64,000 nucleotides of DNA from JABDMH01 sp965223165 (GCA_965223165.1 CBDCVQ010000019.1:558001-622000); one strand, 5' to 3'. Positions 36,001-44,364 are shown, numbered from the stretch's first letter. Numbers and translations: made by a program. Notes: generated from the letters alone by a model not told the origin.

Positions 36001-37050
36001 AGCGATGCCAGTACCAACGAAACGGACGGGCGTGCTTCCGTGTCCGCAAGGGGGGGTACCGGGCCCTACAGCTATCGATGGGACAATGGCGAAAGTGAGC
36101 GCAGGGCGACTAATCTCGCTCCGGGAGTACATGGGGTGACCGTTACCGATGCCAATGGCTGTACGGCCCAGTCCAGCGTCACCATTTCCGAAAATATCTC
36201 TGCGCTTTCTGTCGCTGCGGAGGCGGTGAATGCGTTGAAGTGTCATGGTGATCAAACCGCTGCTGTCGAACTGGTGGTTAGAGGCGGCAAGGGGCCATTC
36301 ACCTACCAGTGGAACGACGACGGCCTATCCGGAGCCTCTTTGCAGGGCGTCGGTGCCGGCACCTTCGCTGTCACGGTCACGGATGTGGTGGGTAACACTA
36401 GCAGTGCTTCGGTCACGATTGAAGAGCCAGCCCCCTTAGAAGCTGCCGTCGTGGAGATTCGGGGAGTCACGGATGAAGCCTCGCAAGATGGGCGTGCGCA
36501 AGTCCAAGTACAGGGAGGCACGGGTACGGTCAGGTACACGTGGGACAACGATTACACCGGTGACAAAGTCACCAATCTCGCGATAGGGACCCACCATGTC
36601 ACCGTATCAGATGCCAATGGATGTGCGCAGGTGCTCAGCTTTGAGGTCGATAAGAAAATCCTTCCTCAGCTTAGCCTGTCAAAGCTGCGAGATGGACAGG
36701 TGGTCCAGATGCAGATGCTTCGATTTGACGCCGACAGCACCAATCTGCGGGATGACGCCAAGCCCATCTTGGACGAAGTCTATGAGTTTTTAAAGGATAA
36801 CCCTGCGGTCGTGATCCGGGTAGAGGGCCATACCAATAATATCCCATCTGATGAGTTCTGTGATCGGCTTTCTACGGCACGGGCAAAGTCAGTGGCCACG
36901 TATATTGTGCAACAAGGTATTGCAGACGAGAGAGTGTACTATTCGGGTTATGGCAAGCGAAAGCCTTTGTACTCCAACCGCACGCCAGAGGGTAGGCGCA
37001 AGAACCAGCGAGTGGAGATCAAGATATTAAAAGTGCGAGAGGACGGCTAG
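33004..37050 (+). CDS. Giant exported propeller / SprB-repeat / OmpA-like fusion protein
   Basis: The ATG at 33004 (MRIFLPILFFVGCQICDAQ) gives a signal peptide and 1348 residues. Residues ~30-300 form a two-component-regulator-type propeller (VNSIYVDGETDRHFFATDEG, VNCIDVDRTGAVWVGTQDKG). Residues ~305-1215 hold twelve SprB-type repeats of ~76 residues, each with GG..PY.Y.W and GTY.VTVTD, arranged as six two-repeat superunits. The last ~130 residues are an OmpA/MotB-like peptidoglycan-binding domain (VEGHTNNIPSDEFCDRLS, RRKNQRVEI). The likely location is the periplasm or outer membrane, with the tail bound to peptidoglycan. SprB repeats occur in gliding adhesins, but no gliding gene is nearby and no T9SS tail is present. 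Confidence 0.9.
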   Translation: MRIFLPILFFVGCQICDAQEAMRVERCTAVSPDAPVYNVFVDEEDRKWVCNSEGLFQVHAADLATPVVLVPGEESILQYPDGNVDFRLPQGELNQLLGGRLSSDNQITSAYYNAVQDHLWVGTDNSGIYLFRTQPKLKWVPTINKRLPKFRSNHVNSIYVDGETDRHFFATDEGIIVGQNGRWGLEEKYFRFQAITHRGKEIWLLAEDLIWIVGVDDRWRSVSIDPEQIEGAIKDIAFDKDGRLWIASELLTVYDVDRETYRVFDGADYFTSSDVNCIDVDRTGAVWVGTQDKGLYVIEKATAMTVTCLVEKEVSCVEGVNDGALVVKIKGGQPPYTYQWDQGLTGENPTGLGPGTYTVTVTDENGQSKPAEGTIADSRIRLSVVADQPASPDGTSLGSATTTVEGGKPKYTFTWDNGESGPRAEGLSAGTHTVTVTDDRGCEAIGSVEITQEIAELVLELDRTAKSVCAGDGKNQLTASISGGLGPYNLQWSDPALTGEQVDGLHSGTYSVTVTDSRGISASQSVNIPAVPALALTAVANGSTQVGTDEGRAQVTATGGSGIYAYLWDNGESTRQAKLLSAGAHQVTVTDDQGCTATAEVTISTEYLELAVQLQQTKASHCAGESDNALEAIISGGLAPYRLAWSESSLSGQQPQNLAPGTYQVTVTDDRGATTSGNIVIPAPEPLTAEVVATASSTHGEAQGKATARASGGSGNYTYAWDHGQTGRQASNLSPGLHEVTITDEKGCQLISTVEISTEYLALTVNLEQTSASNCAGENTNALEASITGGLAPYQLAWSESDLAGQQVGNLAPGTYALTVTDDRGSTTSESIVIPALAPLTAETTATSSSTHGRSEGKATARASGGSGTYTYAWDHGQSGRQATNLSPGTHEVTITDDKGCQFVTSVEIGTEYLELAVALQLTGQSKCAGDGLNQIEASISGGAEPYQSTWESGGTGVSLSGVAGGVQRITVTDAQGKTTTASINVPKLSELTVEASVDSDASTNETDGRASVSARGGTGPYSYRWDNGESERRATNLAPGVHGVTVTDANGCTAQSSVTISENISALSVAAEAVNALKCHGDQTAAVELVVRGGKGPFTYQWNDDGLSGASLQGVGAGTFAVTVTDVVGNTSSASVTIEEPAPLEAAVVEIRGVTDEASQDGRAQVQVQGGTGTVRYTWDNDYTGDKVTNLAIGTHHVTVSDANGCAQVLSFEVDKKILPQLSLSKLRDGQVVQMQMLRFDADSTNLRDDAKPILDEVYEFLKDNPAVVIRVEGHTNNIPSDEFCDRLSTARAKSVATYIVQQGIADERVYYSGYGKRKPLYSNRTPEGRRKNQRVEIKILKVREDG

Positions 37051-37220
37051 CGGACGGTAATGCTGTAAAGCAGAACGGCAGATCACCTTCTTTCGGACCC
37101 ACCCTTGATCGTCAGAAACCTTGCGTCCTGGAATACCGTGGGATGAGCGGTTCCGTCTCATTCAATTTTGACACGAAATAGTTTGCGATCCACGCATCGC
37201 TTTTATAATGCTAGAGGCCA

Positions 37221-37574
37221 TTAGGCGGCGACGCCGGTATAGACTTGGGTGTCCTGAAAGCGACGAATCGTGATGTCATGTGGCCCGATCCATTCTCCAA
37301 TTTGACCGTCGACGTCCAGCGAGCAGCTCATATGAAATCGGGTACCGTAGGAGGCCTGAAGCCGAAAAGTGGCAAAGACCAGGCCGCCTTCTGGATCTGC
37401 CGGATCAGGTTCGTACATCCAGACATCTTGCTCGGGACAAAGATCAAGCAGTTCTGCGAGCTCAGCGGGGCTCTCCCCCACGTAGATGCCGTGATTTAGC
37501 TCCAGGTTTTGCGCAACCGCGTCAATCATTGTCTGGATCCTTGGGTTCGAGTTCTTGTGCGTTTGTACTTCCAT
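37221..37574 (-). CDS. Hypothetical small acidic protein
   Basis: 117 residues, no signal peptide or membrane segment. It contains YVGESPAELAELLDLCPEQD then VWMYEPDPADPEGG and CSLDVDGQIGEWIGPHD. Composition is acidic and codon use is like its neighbours, supporting a real gene. No family was recognised. It is monocistronic. Confidence 0.55.
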   Translation of the reverse strand: MEVQTHKNSNPRIQTMIDAVAQNLELNHGIYVGESPAELAELLDLCPEQDVWMYEPDPADPEGGLVFATFRLQASYGTRFHMSCSLDVDGQIGEWIGPHDITIRRFQDTQVYTGVAA

Positions 37575-37903
37575 GACTGATAGTTTTCTTGAAACAATGA
37601 TCCAAAACTATACTGCCATCGTGCAATAGACTTGCACGATAGATTTTTTTTTGTGAAATGTGCTGGAAAAAGCCTGATCGGAGGGGGAGCAAATGTGGCC
37701 GGCACTCCCTTAGAGCGCTCATTCCGTTAACATTTAGCTCCATCCCAGAGCCCATTTCCATGTGTCCTGGTAAGTATATTGTATCAAGCGCCGGCACTGG
37801 CAACCCCCCGAGCTTGCCCCGTCCTAAGCAATCACTCTTGCTTACTTAGAGAAGCTTTATAGCAGAAAGGTCATCGGACCCTGCCCCTGCTACCACGGTG
37901 GGT
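37575..37903. other. Intergenic stretch
   Basis: About 330 bases with a short poly-T (37645-37653) but no clear hairpin. It should contain the promoter of the 37221-37574 gene. No gene recognised. Confidence 0.3.
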
Positions 37904-38611
37904 TTACAGGGGTCGCTTGCTCCAGATCTCGTACAGCGGGGCTCCCTTGCTACTCTTGCCTGAGTGGTGCCACTTACCTTCCACTAGGTCGAAGTCGAAG
38001 GGTAGAGACGCACCGACCCGCGTTTTATCGCGCGAGAAAAACTTAATCTCTTCAGTGTATTTTCCATCCTTGGTGGTGTAGGTTCCGCCACCTGTGCCAG
38101 AGAAGGCTTTCGTACCGACATGGTAGGCGATCCACTGGAAGCGAGTGCCAGAGAGAATCTTCATGGTCTTGCGTAGACCCGGCGTGCGCTCACGAAGTAC
38201 GCCATCACGCTTCCTGCCCGTCATCAGCCAGGCGCCGGCCAATGCTCCCGGACCTCCGTCATCGATGCGGTCGTACATATCGCCTTCGATCCGGAGGCGG
38301 TCCCCGCTCACGACCGATACCGACAGGGTCTCTTTGACGCCTACCGAGGCCGTGTCTTGGGTGTTAAACTCGCGCTCAATCGACACCATTCCCGCACCTC
38401 TGCTCTCCCAGGCTCCACCTTCGGTGTGGTTAAACTCGCCATCCGACGCCGCGTAGGTTGTCAGGGCCCAATGCTGCTCCGCGATGATCAGGACGACCTC
38501 CATGCCCTCCACTTGCGTGCTCCAGGCCCCGACCAGCCCTTCCTGGGCAGCCGTCCTGCTAGAGACCAGCGCAGCCAGCGCCAGCAGTAATGTCACCTTC
38601 TTAATGACCAT
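37904..38611 (-). CDS. Exported lipocalin-like protein
   Basis: The frame opens at 38785; the ATG at 38611 starts a signal peptide (MVIKKVTLLLALAALVSSRT, cut near AAQ) and gives 235 residues. The text GLVGAWSTQVEGMEVVLIIA, repeated in sense as GALAGAWLMTGRKRDG, resembles the G.W motif at the start of lipocalin-like/calycin barrels, so two related halves are possible. The second half contains IKFFSRDKTRVGASLPFDF. Proteins of this type in Bacteroidota are exported and of unknown ligand. It is divergent from the transporter gene. Confidence 0.72.
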   Translation of the reverse strand: MVIKKVTLLLALAALVSSRTAAQEGLVGAWSTQVEGMEVVLIIAEQHWALTTYAASDGEFNHTEGGAWESRGAGMVSIEREFNTQDTASVGVKETLSVSVVSGDRLRIEGDMYDRIDDGGPGALAGAWLMTGRKRDGVLRERTPGLRKTMKILSGTRFQWIAYHVGTKAFSGTGGGTYTTKDGKYTEEIKFFSRDKTRVGASLPFDFDLVEGKWHHSGKSSKGAPLYEIWSKRPL

Positions 38612-38835
38612 ATCTCTTGTCTTTTGTGTGTCCGGAATATACCGATTAATACTATAGATGGCTGCAAAAAGTCTATGATCAATCTGCCCGATGGCCTGCT
38701 GACAGGTCCAATATCCAACCTGGGGTGCCCGGCAGACACCGTGAGCTCGATAGCGGTGGACCTGTGAGCGCTCCGCTCGGGGCATTTTACTACCTGGAAA
38801 AGAAATACATTTGCGGCCAATAGCCTCGTGATGGT

Positions 38836-40461
38836 ATGATTGATACCCTGCTGCAAGCTCCGATACTATTGCTTTTCCTGGTCGTAGGCATCGGCTACTG
38901 GATCGGGAGCCTCAAAGTCCGAGGTACCGGCCTGGGCGTAGCGGGTGTGCTCTTTGTAGGTCTTGGATTTGGGGCCCTGGATCCAGGACTGAAAATTCCG
39001 GAGATTGTCATTCTGCTCGGGCTGACCATCTTTGTCTATACGATAGGCCTGCAGAGCGGACCGGGTTTTTTCAAAAACATTAAGCGAAATGGGTTGCGCG
39101 ACATCCTGTTCGTGATTCTCATGCTGACCATGTCTGCCGGCATCACGATCGGCCTCCACTTCTTATTTGAGTTTGAAGCCTCCACCACCGCAGGATTGTT
39201 TGCCGGCGTCACCACAAACACCCCGGCGTTGGCTGGTCTGCTGGACATGATTAATCAGACGGAGGCTACCAGGGCGGCACAGCTCGGTGAAGAGGTGGTG
39301 GTCGGATACTCCATTTCCTACCCGATGGGTGTGTTGGGTGTCATGCTTGCCATAGGTATGATGCAGCGGGGACTACGCGTCGACTATCGACGGGAAGAAA
39401 AAGAACTTCGTCATGACTATCCCATCGAGCAGGATATGAAGAAGACGGCCATCCGGGTGACACAAAACCTGGCTGACACAACGATTAGGGACCTCGTAAG
39501 TCGGCACCGATTGCGTGTCATTTTTGGTCGCAGAAGGCACCAAGATGCCATCTCTCTCACGCACTGGGACACGATCCTCCAGCCGGGAGATACGGTACGA
39601 GTGGTGGGCAATCGGGAGGAGGTGGACCGAGTGGTGGAGCTTTTGGGACAGGAGGAGCCGCAGGAGTTGCTTTCAGAGGACCCCTTCTATGCCACGGCCC
39701 GGATCTTTGTCTCTAATCCCATGGTGGCCGGTCAGAAGCTGGCCTCGCTCAACCTGGTCGAAAACTATTCCGCCGTGATCTCTCGCCACCGCAGAGGGGA
39801 TATTGACCTGCTAGCCACCGGCGATACCATCTTGGAGTTGGGGGACCAAGTCAGCTTTGTGGCGCGTCGAAGAGATCTGCCCAAATTGGCCCAGCTCTTC
39901 GGCAACTCCTATGAGAAGTTGAGCCATGTCAATCTTCTTTCCTTCGGCATGGGGATGGCACTGGGTCTCCTGTTGGGCCTCGTCACCTTCAAACTGCCGG
40001 GTGGGGCGGAGTTTAAGCTCGGTTTTGCCGGAGGTCCACTCTTGGTTGCGTTGGCGCTAGGGTCATTGCGCAGGACGGGCCCCATCGTATGGACCCTGCC
40101 TTACAGTGCCAATCTCACCTTGCGGCAGATAGGACTAACCCTACTCTTGGCCGGTATCGGTATCAACTCCGGACACACTTTTCTGAGCACTTTGCTAAGC
40201 GGAGGCGGAGGACTGATCTTTCTATCGAGTGTCATCATCAGCATACTCACGGCTATCATCACACTCACCCTGGGCTACAAAGCCCTCGGCATCCCCTTTA
40301 GCTTCTTGACCGGCATGGTGGCCAATCAACCGGCAATACTCGACTACGCCCTGGAACGTGCAAATAACAAGCTACCCAACATCGGCTTCACCACGATGCT
40401 CCCGGTGGCGCTGATTACGAAGATTCTCTTTGTGCAAATCTTGTTCAGTCTGTTGAACTGA
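38836..40461 (+). CDS. AspT/YidE-YbjL duplication family transporter with two TrkA-C domains
   Basis: 541 residues. Five membrane helices precede the first third's end, including IVILLGLTIFVYTIGLQSGP and GVTTNTPALAGLLDMI, a signature of the aspartate:alanine exchanger (AAE) family. Two cytosolic TrkA_C/RCK_C domains follow (residues ~195-275 and ~285-365), with GDTVRVVGNREEVDRVVELL and LELGDQVSFVARRRDLPKL. Five more helices end the chain, with the second-half repeat VANQPAILDYAL. The family includes AspT and the uncharacterised YidE/YbjL proteins. The substrate is probably an amino acid or carboxylate. It is monocistronic and followed by the 116-bp array. Confidence 0.9.
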   Translation: MIDTLLQAPILLLFLVVGIGYWIGSLKVRGTGLGVAGVLFVGLGFGALDPGLKIPEIVILLGLTIFVYTIGLQSGPGFFKNIKRNGLRDILFVILMLTMSAGITIGLHFLFEFEASTTAGLFAGVTTNTPALAGLLDMINQTEATRAAQLGEEVVVGYSISYPMGVLGVMLAIGMMQRGLRVDYRREEKELRHDYPIEQDMKKTAIRVTQNLADTTIRDLVSRHRLRVIFGRRRHQDAISLTHWDTILQPGDTVRVVGNREEVDRVVELLGQEEPQELLSEDPFYATARIFVSNPMVAGQKLASLNLVENYSAVISRHRRGDIDLLATGDTILELGDQVSFVARRRDLPKLAQLFGNSYEKLSHVNLLSFGMGMALGLLLGLVTFKLPGGAEFKLGFAGGPLLVALALGSLRRTGPIVWTLPYSANLTLRQIGLTLLLAGIGINSGHTFLSTLLSGGGGLIFLSSVIISILTAIITLTLGYKALGIPFSFLTGMVANQPAILDYALERANNKLPNIGFTTMLPVALITKILFVQILFSLLN

Positions 40462-40545
40462 ATTGGGGCAGGTCTACGCTTGACTGCTTACGTTTACCCA
40501 ACCTCAGGCATCGGTCTCCATAGGTACGTACATCAACTGTTGGAT

Positions 40546-41290
40546 TAACCGTTAATTGACCCTTAGTGCTAATAGGGACGGGGATTTTGCCATTTCACCA
40601 GACACCCAGGACTGCCTTCACCAGATCATGCTCGAAATCAAACGCATTTTGACAGCGGAAATAACCGTTAATTGACCCTTAGTTCTAATAGCCACGGGCA
40701 TCTTGCCATTGCGCCAGACACCTGTGATTACCATCACCAGGTCCTGCTCGAAATCAAACGCATTTTGACAACTGAAATAACCGTTAATTGACCCTTAGTT
40801 CTAATAGCCACGGGCATCTTGCCATTTCGCCAGACTCCTGTGATTGCCATTACCAGGTCCTGCTGGAAATCAAACGCATTTTGACAGCGGAAATAACCGT
40901 TAATTGACCCTTAGTTCTAATAGCCACGGGCATCTTGCCATTTCGCCAATCACCTGCGATTGCCATTGCCAGGTCCTGCTGGAAATCGAACGCATTTTGA
41001 CAGCGGAAATAACCGTTAATTGACCCTTAGTCCTAATAGCCACGGGCATCTTGCCATTTCGCCAAACACCTGTGATTAGCTTTACCTGGTCCTGCTGGAA
41101 ATCGAACGCATTTTGACAGCGGAAATAACCCTTAATTGACCCTTAATTCTAATAGCCACGGGCATCTTGCCATTGCGCCAAACACCTATGATTACCATCA
41201 CCAGGTCCTGCTGGAAATCAAACGCATTTTGACAGCGGAAGTAACCGTTAATTGACCCTTAGTTGCAATAGTGACGGGGATTCAACTTAA
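40546..41290. repeat. Tandem array of 116-bp repeats
   Basis: TAACCGTTAATTGAC starts at 40546, 40662, 40778, 40894, 41010, 41126 and 41242: exactly 116 bases each time, six full units and a partial seventh. Each unit contains TAGCCACGGGCATCTTGCCA, a GTGAT..ATCAC stem region flanked by ACCT/CAGGT, and AACGCATTTTGACAGCGGAA. Units are ~85-95 percent alike by eye. There are no unique spacers, so it is not a CRISPR array. 116 is not a multiple of three, and stops occur in each frame, so it is not coding. Diverged units lie at 26925-27180. Confidence 0.93.
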
Positions 41291-41541
41291 CGCCGATCCA
41301 CTTGTACATTCCAGCATAAATCCAGCACGACAAAACTACCCGGACAATCAGCACATAGCCATCGCGCCTAGTACCGTCGAGCCAACGCCGAGAAGCCAGA
41401 TCATCAAACCAACCCTAATTACCCGCTAAATCCTAAACCCTACACCCAAATCCACCACGACGGTATCCCTTCAAAATGCCATCACCTCCCTTGGTGATCC
41501 AGCACGAAAAGCAGAACTTCCCCACGGATAGAATCACTAGG

Positions 41542-42687
41542 ATGGACACAACAAAAGCATTTAAGAAGAGAGGCGTCGATTACCAAGTACCGGAGGTTAT
41601 GCATACACTGACCCGGCGCTATACCCAGTCAGAAGAGATCTACCGGGAAGAGCTGGACAAAATCTGGTACCGCCGCTGGCAATTGGCTTGTCGAGAAGAA
41701 GAATTGCCCAATCCCGGCGACTTTGTCAATGTACCGGTGGGCGATGAGCAGATCCTCGTAGTACGGGACACAGAGGGGGAGATTAAGGCACATTTTAATG
41801 TATGCCGTCATCGAGGTACTCGACTCTGCGAAGAGGCGCACGGTCATTTTGAAAATAGCCAGATCGTCTGTCCCTACCATGCCTGGCGGTACCGTCTGGA
41901 CGGGACTCTACAGGCTGCGCCACTGATGCACAAAGTGGCGTCTTTTGACAAGACCGATTTTGGCCTGTATGAAGCCTCCGTGGCACGTTGGGCCGGGTTT
42001 ATATTCATTAACCTGGCCAAGGACCCTGCACCCTTCGAGGTGGAGATGGGGGCGCTGAGCGGGCGATTTGATCCATGGGCGATGGCCGACCTCCACATCG
42101 CCCATCACTTTCACTACGAGCTGGACTGCAATTGGAAGATCATCCTCCAGAACTACCAAGAGTGTTACCATTGCCCCGGTGTACATCCCTTGTTGGCAGA
42201 GCGCACACCCTTTAGAGGGGCGGTACATGATTGTATGGACGGGGCCGTAATCGGTGGCTACATGCGCCTGCAAGAAGCCGGCGGAGGCATGACCATGGAT
42301 GGTGGAGCCGCGGGTCCAGCCCTGCCAGGAATCCAAGGGGATATGTGCAATCGGATCTACTATTACTCGGTATTCCCCAATCTGCTGCTTTCTCCCCACC
42401 CTGACTTTGTCATGTATCATCGCATCAGGCCGGTGGCTGTGGACCGCATCATCAACGATTGTTTCTTCCTGCTTCCGCCGCCGTCGATTGAAGATCCGTC
42501 AGCCATGCAGCGCTTTCAGTCCGCACTGGACTTCTGGGACCTGACGAACAAACAGGATTGGCAAGTCTGCGAGCAAATGCAGCGCGGACAGCGATCCCGG
42601 CGCTTCGAGTATGGACGATACACTCCGCAAGAGGACATTCTTTATGCCTTGGACCGCGAGATCCTAATGGCCCTGGGCCATGCATAA
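41542..42687 (+). CDS. Rieske aromatic-ring-hydroxylating oxygenase, alpha subunit
   Basis: The ATG at 41542 (MDTTKAFKKRGVDYQVPEVM) is preferred; 41476 is an alternative. 381 residues. The Rieske cluster is CRHRGTRLC...CPYHAW (C-x-H-x17-C-x2-H). The mononuclear iron site is NYQECYHCPGVHPLL, with the bridging Glu and the two His. Enzymes of this kind use a ferredoxin/reductase chain to dioxygenate or demethylate aromatic or quaternary-ammonium compounds. No reductase or beta subunit is adjacent, so electrons must come from elsewhere. The substrate cannot be read from sequence. It stands alone after the repeat array. Confidence 0.93.
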   Translation: MDTTKAFKKRGVDYQVPEVMHTLTRRYTQSEEIYREELDKIWYRRWQLACREEELPNPGDFVNVPVGDEQILVVRDTEGEIKAHFNVCRHRGTRLCEEAHGHFENSQIVCPYHAWRYRLDGTLQAAPLMHKVASFDKTDFGLYEASVARWAGFIFINLAKDPAPFEVEMGALSGRFDPWAMADLHIAHHFHYELDCNWKIILQNYQECYHCPGVHPLLAERTPFRGAVHDCMDGAVIGGYMRLQEAGGGMTMDGGAAGPALPGIQGDMCNRIYYYSVFPNLLLSPHPDFVMYHRIRPVAVDRIINDCFFLLPPPSIEDPSAMQRFQSALDFWDLTNKQDWQVCEQMQRGQRSRRFEYGRYTPQEDILYALDREILMALGHA

Positions 42688-42747
42688 TTTTTTGACGATC
42701 AGGGAAACTTTTTGCCCGCCAAGTCCGTTTGCTTATTTACCGGTGAG

Positions 42748-42767
42748 ATTTGGCAGCTTTGCCAAAT
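42748..42767. terminator. Hairpin after the Rieske gene
   Basis: ATTTGGCA, loop GCTT, TGCCAAAT: a perfect 8-bp stem 60 bases after the stop. There is no T-run, so it is only a possible terminator or processing stem; it also overlaps the tRNA promoter candidate. Confidence 0.4.
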
Positions 42768-42779
42768 TCCTTACATTTA
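42749..42779 (+). promoter_or_regulatory. Candidate Bacteroidota promoter for tRNA-fMet
   Basis: TTTG at 42749-42752, 19 bases, then TACATTTA at 42772-42779 matches TTTG-N19-TAnnTTTG with one mismatch, 36 bases before the tRNA. Confidence 0.5.
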
Positions 42780-42815
42780 CGGTCCCGTTCGAAAAAGACG
42801 AATGGGAAGAAACAT

Positions 42816-42888
<73 letters not shown>

Positions 42889-42896
42889 CTAGATAG

Positions 42897-42928
42897 GCCT
42901 GATAACGTCTTCGTTGTCAGGCTTTTTT
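42897..42928 (+). terminator. Rho-independent terminator of tRNA-fMet
   Basis: GCCTGATAACG, loop TCTT, CGTTGTCAGGC (one G-T pair), followed by TTTTTT. It starts 8 bases after the tRNA. Confidence 0.9.
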
Positions 42929-43139
42929 GTTGCTGATAAGTAATAGCGACGTCACCGTTTCATACCAGAAAATCGCCGTATTCCCACCTTCAAAGAAAGA
43001 CCACCAATCCTGGTATGGGGATATAAGATTCTGAATAAGATGGATCCATAAGGGCACTTGCCTTCTACGCATTTGGCCTGCCACCCTATGCCAATTGCCA
43101 ACCTAGCACATCCCTCGGAGTCACATTGATTTCACCCCA

Positions 43140-43305
43140 CTAGTAGAGCTTCGCATTAAATCTTGTTGTTAATTCTAATGTCTTTGGTCCGCATACTTCG
43201 TTGCAAAGCCTCGCCATAGCCACTGCTATGCCTGTGTTTTGCGCCTCGTCTGCGAACAAAATCCTATTAGAATTATTCAACATATCTAATGCGAAACTCT
43301 ACTAG
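43140..43305. repeat. 166-bp foldback (MITE-like) element, copy 1
   Basis: Begins CTAGTAGAGCTTCGCATTAA and ends TAATGCGAAACTCTACTAG; the ends are inverted repeats. The halves stay complementary along the whole element, around a central hairpin CATAGC-CACT-GCTATG. Copy 2 at 44179-44344 is the same length and ~94 percent identical by eye. No gene is inside. The flanking 42931-43139 and 43306-43461 hold nothing recognisable. Confidence 0.88.
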
Positions 43306-43461
43306 CAGGGGCACTGAGCTGTTAATTCATCACTACAAACGAAGAACTAGTTTCTTCTTAGCGATCAGCGAATATTTGGTGCAGGAGTTACTTTGTTTAC
43401 TCTTTTTCACTTTTTCTTAAACAAAAAGACTCATTTCGCGAACAACTTGATCGAGTCGGCG

Positions 43462-43492
43462 TTTGTATGTTTAATTTTTTATCATAAATGTT
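43462..43492 (+). promoter_or_regulatory. Weak promoter candidate for the fasciclin gene
   Basis: TTTG at 43462-43465, 19 bases, then TAAATGTT, in an AT-rich stretch (TTTAATTTTTTATCATAAAT). The -7 box matches TAnnTTTG poorly. Confidence 0.3.
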
Positions 43493-43522
43493 AAACACAA
43501 TAAATCATGAAGAATCTTACTT

Positions 43523-44155
43523 ATGTATCGACTCTCCTCTCTGAAAGGACTCGCATTCATCGGTTTTGCTGCCATCACATTAGCCCTGGGCAGCTGTGCA
43601 AAAGAGGATAATGCCTACTTCGACGCCCGGATGAAGGCGGAACAAGTTCAGCCATCGCTGTCCCAGACAAGTTCCCAGATGGAGGCCATGATGGGAAGAG
43701 CTCCCATGAAAGGGTCCCAATCCATCGCCCAAATCGCCATCGATAATGGTTTTAGCGAATTGGTCGCGGCACTGGCTTATGTGGACGCTGCTGAGGGCAC
43801 CAAACTCGTCGACCTTTTCCTCAATGGTACGGATCAGTACACAGTCTTTGCTCCCACCAATGCTGCTTTCGAAGACCTTTACGCTGCTTTTGGCGTCAAT
43901 GAAGTCACCGAACTTCCATCAGGGACAGTCCTTAGTGTACTGTACTATCACGTAGTGGAAGGGCGCAGGGCGGCAAATAGTGTTGTGCCCAGGCGAGGAG
44001 TCCGAACCATGGACACATTGCTCGGAGCGACCTTTGATGTAAAACCAAATGGAGAGATCGAAGCGATCGGTAATACTGCCAAGATCGTCGGCCCTGATAT
44101 TAGTGCTTCCAACGGGATCATCCACGTAATCGATGCGGTCATCCTTCCCATCTAG
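43523..44155 (+). CDS. Fasciclin-domain lipoprotein
   Basis: 210 residues. The signal ends with LALGSC, a lipobox with Cys25, so the protein is an exported lipoprotein. Residues ~65-208 form one FAS1 domain: IAIDNGFSELVAALAYVDAA, then the H1 motif YTVFAPTNAAFEDLYAAF, then LYYHVVEGR and the C-terminal H2-like SNGIIHVIDAVILP. FAS1 domains mediate adhesion to cells or polysaccharides. The gene is alone and bracketed by two direct copies of a 166-bp foldback element, with a good terminator beyond the second copy. Confidence 0.93.
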   Translation: MYRLSSLKGLAFIGFAAITLALGSCAKEDNAYFDARMKAEQVQPSLSQTSSQMEAMMGRAPMKGSQSIAQIAIDNGFSELVAALAYVDAAEGTKLVDLFLNGTDQYTVFAPTNAAFEDLYAAFGVNEVTELPSGTVLSVLYYHVVEGRRAANSVVPRRGVRTMDTLLGATFDVKPNGEIEAIGNTAKIVGPDISASNGIIHVIDAVILPI

Positions 44156-44178
44156 AATGCACCAAAAGGTATAGTAAC

Positions 44179-44344
44179 CTAGTAGAGTTTCGCACTAAAT
44201 CTTGTTGATAATTCTAATGTCTTTGGTCCGCATACTTCGTTGCAAAGCCTCGCCGTAGCTACCGCTATGGCTGTGTTTTGCGCCTCGTCTGCGAACAAAA
44301 TCCTATTAGAATTATTCAACATATCTAATGCGAAACTCTACTAG
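44179..44344. repeat. 166-bp foldback (MITE-like) element, copy 2
   Basis: Begins CTAGTAGAGTTTCGCACTAA and ends TAATGCGAAACTCTACTAG. Same orientation as copy 1. The central stem CGTAGC-TACC-GCTATG keeps pairing through a G-T pair although loop and stem bases differ from copy 1. It starts 24 bases after the fasciclin stop. Confidence 0.88.
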
Positions 44345-44364
44345 CATTAAGCAAATCTAAAAGA

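Noticed and set aside
40546..41290. CRISPR array
   Set aside because: The whole 116-bp unit is repeated with no unique spacers, and no cas genes are present.
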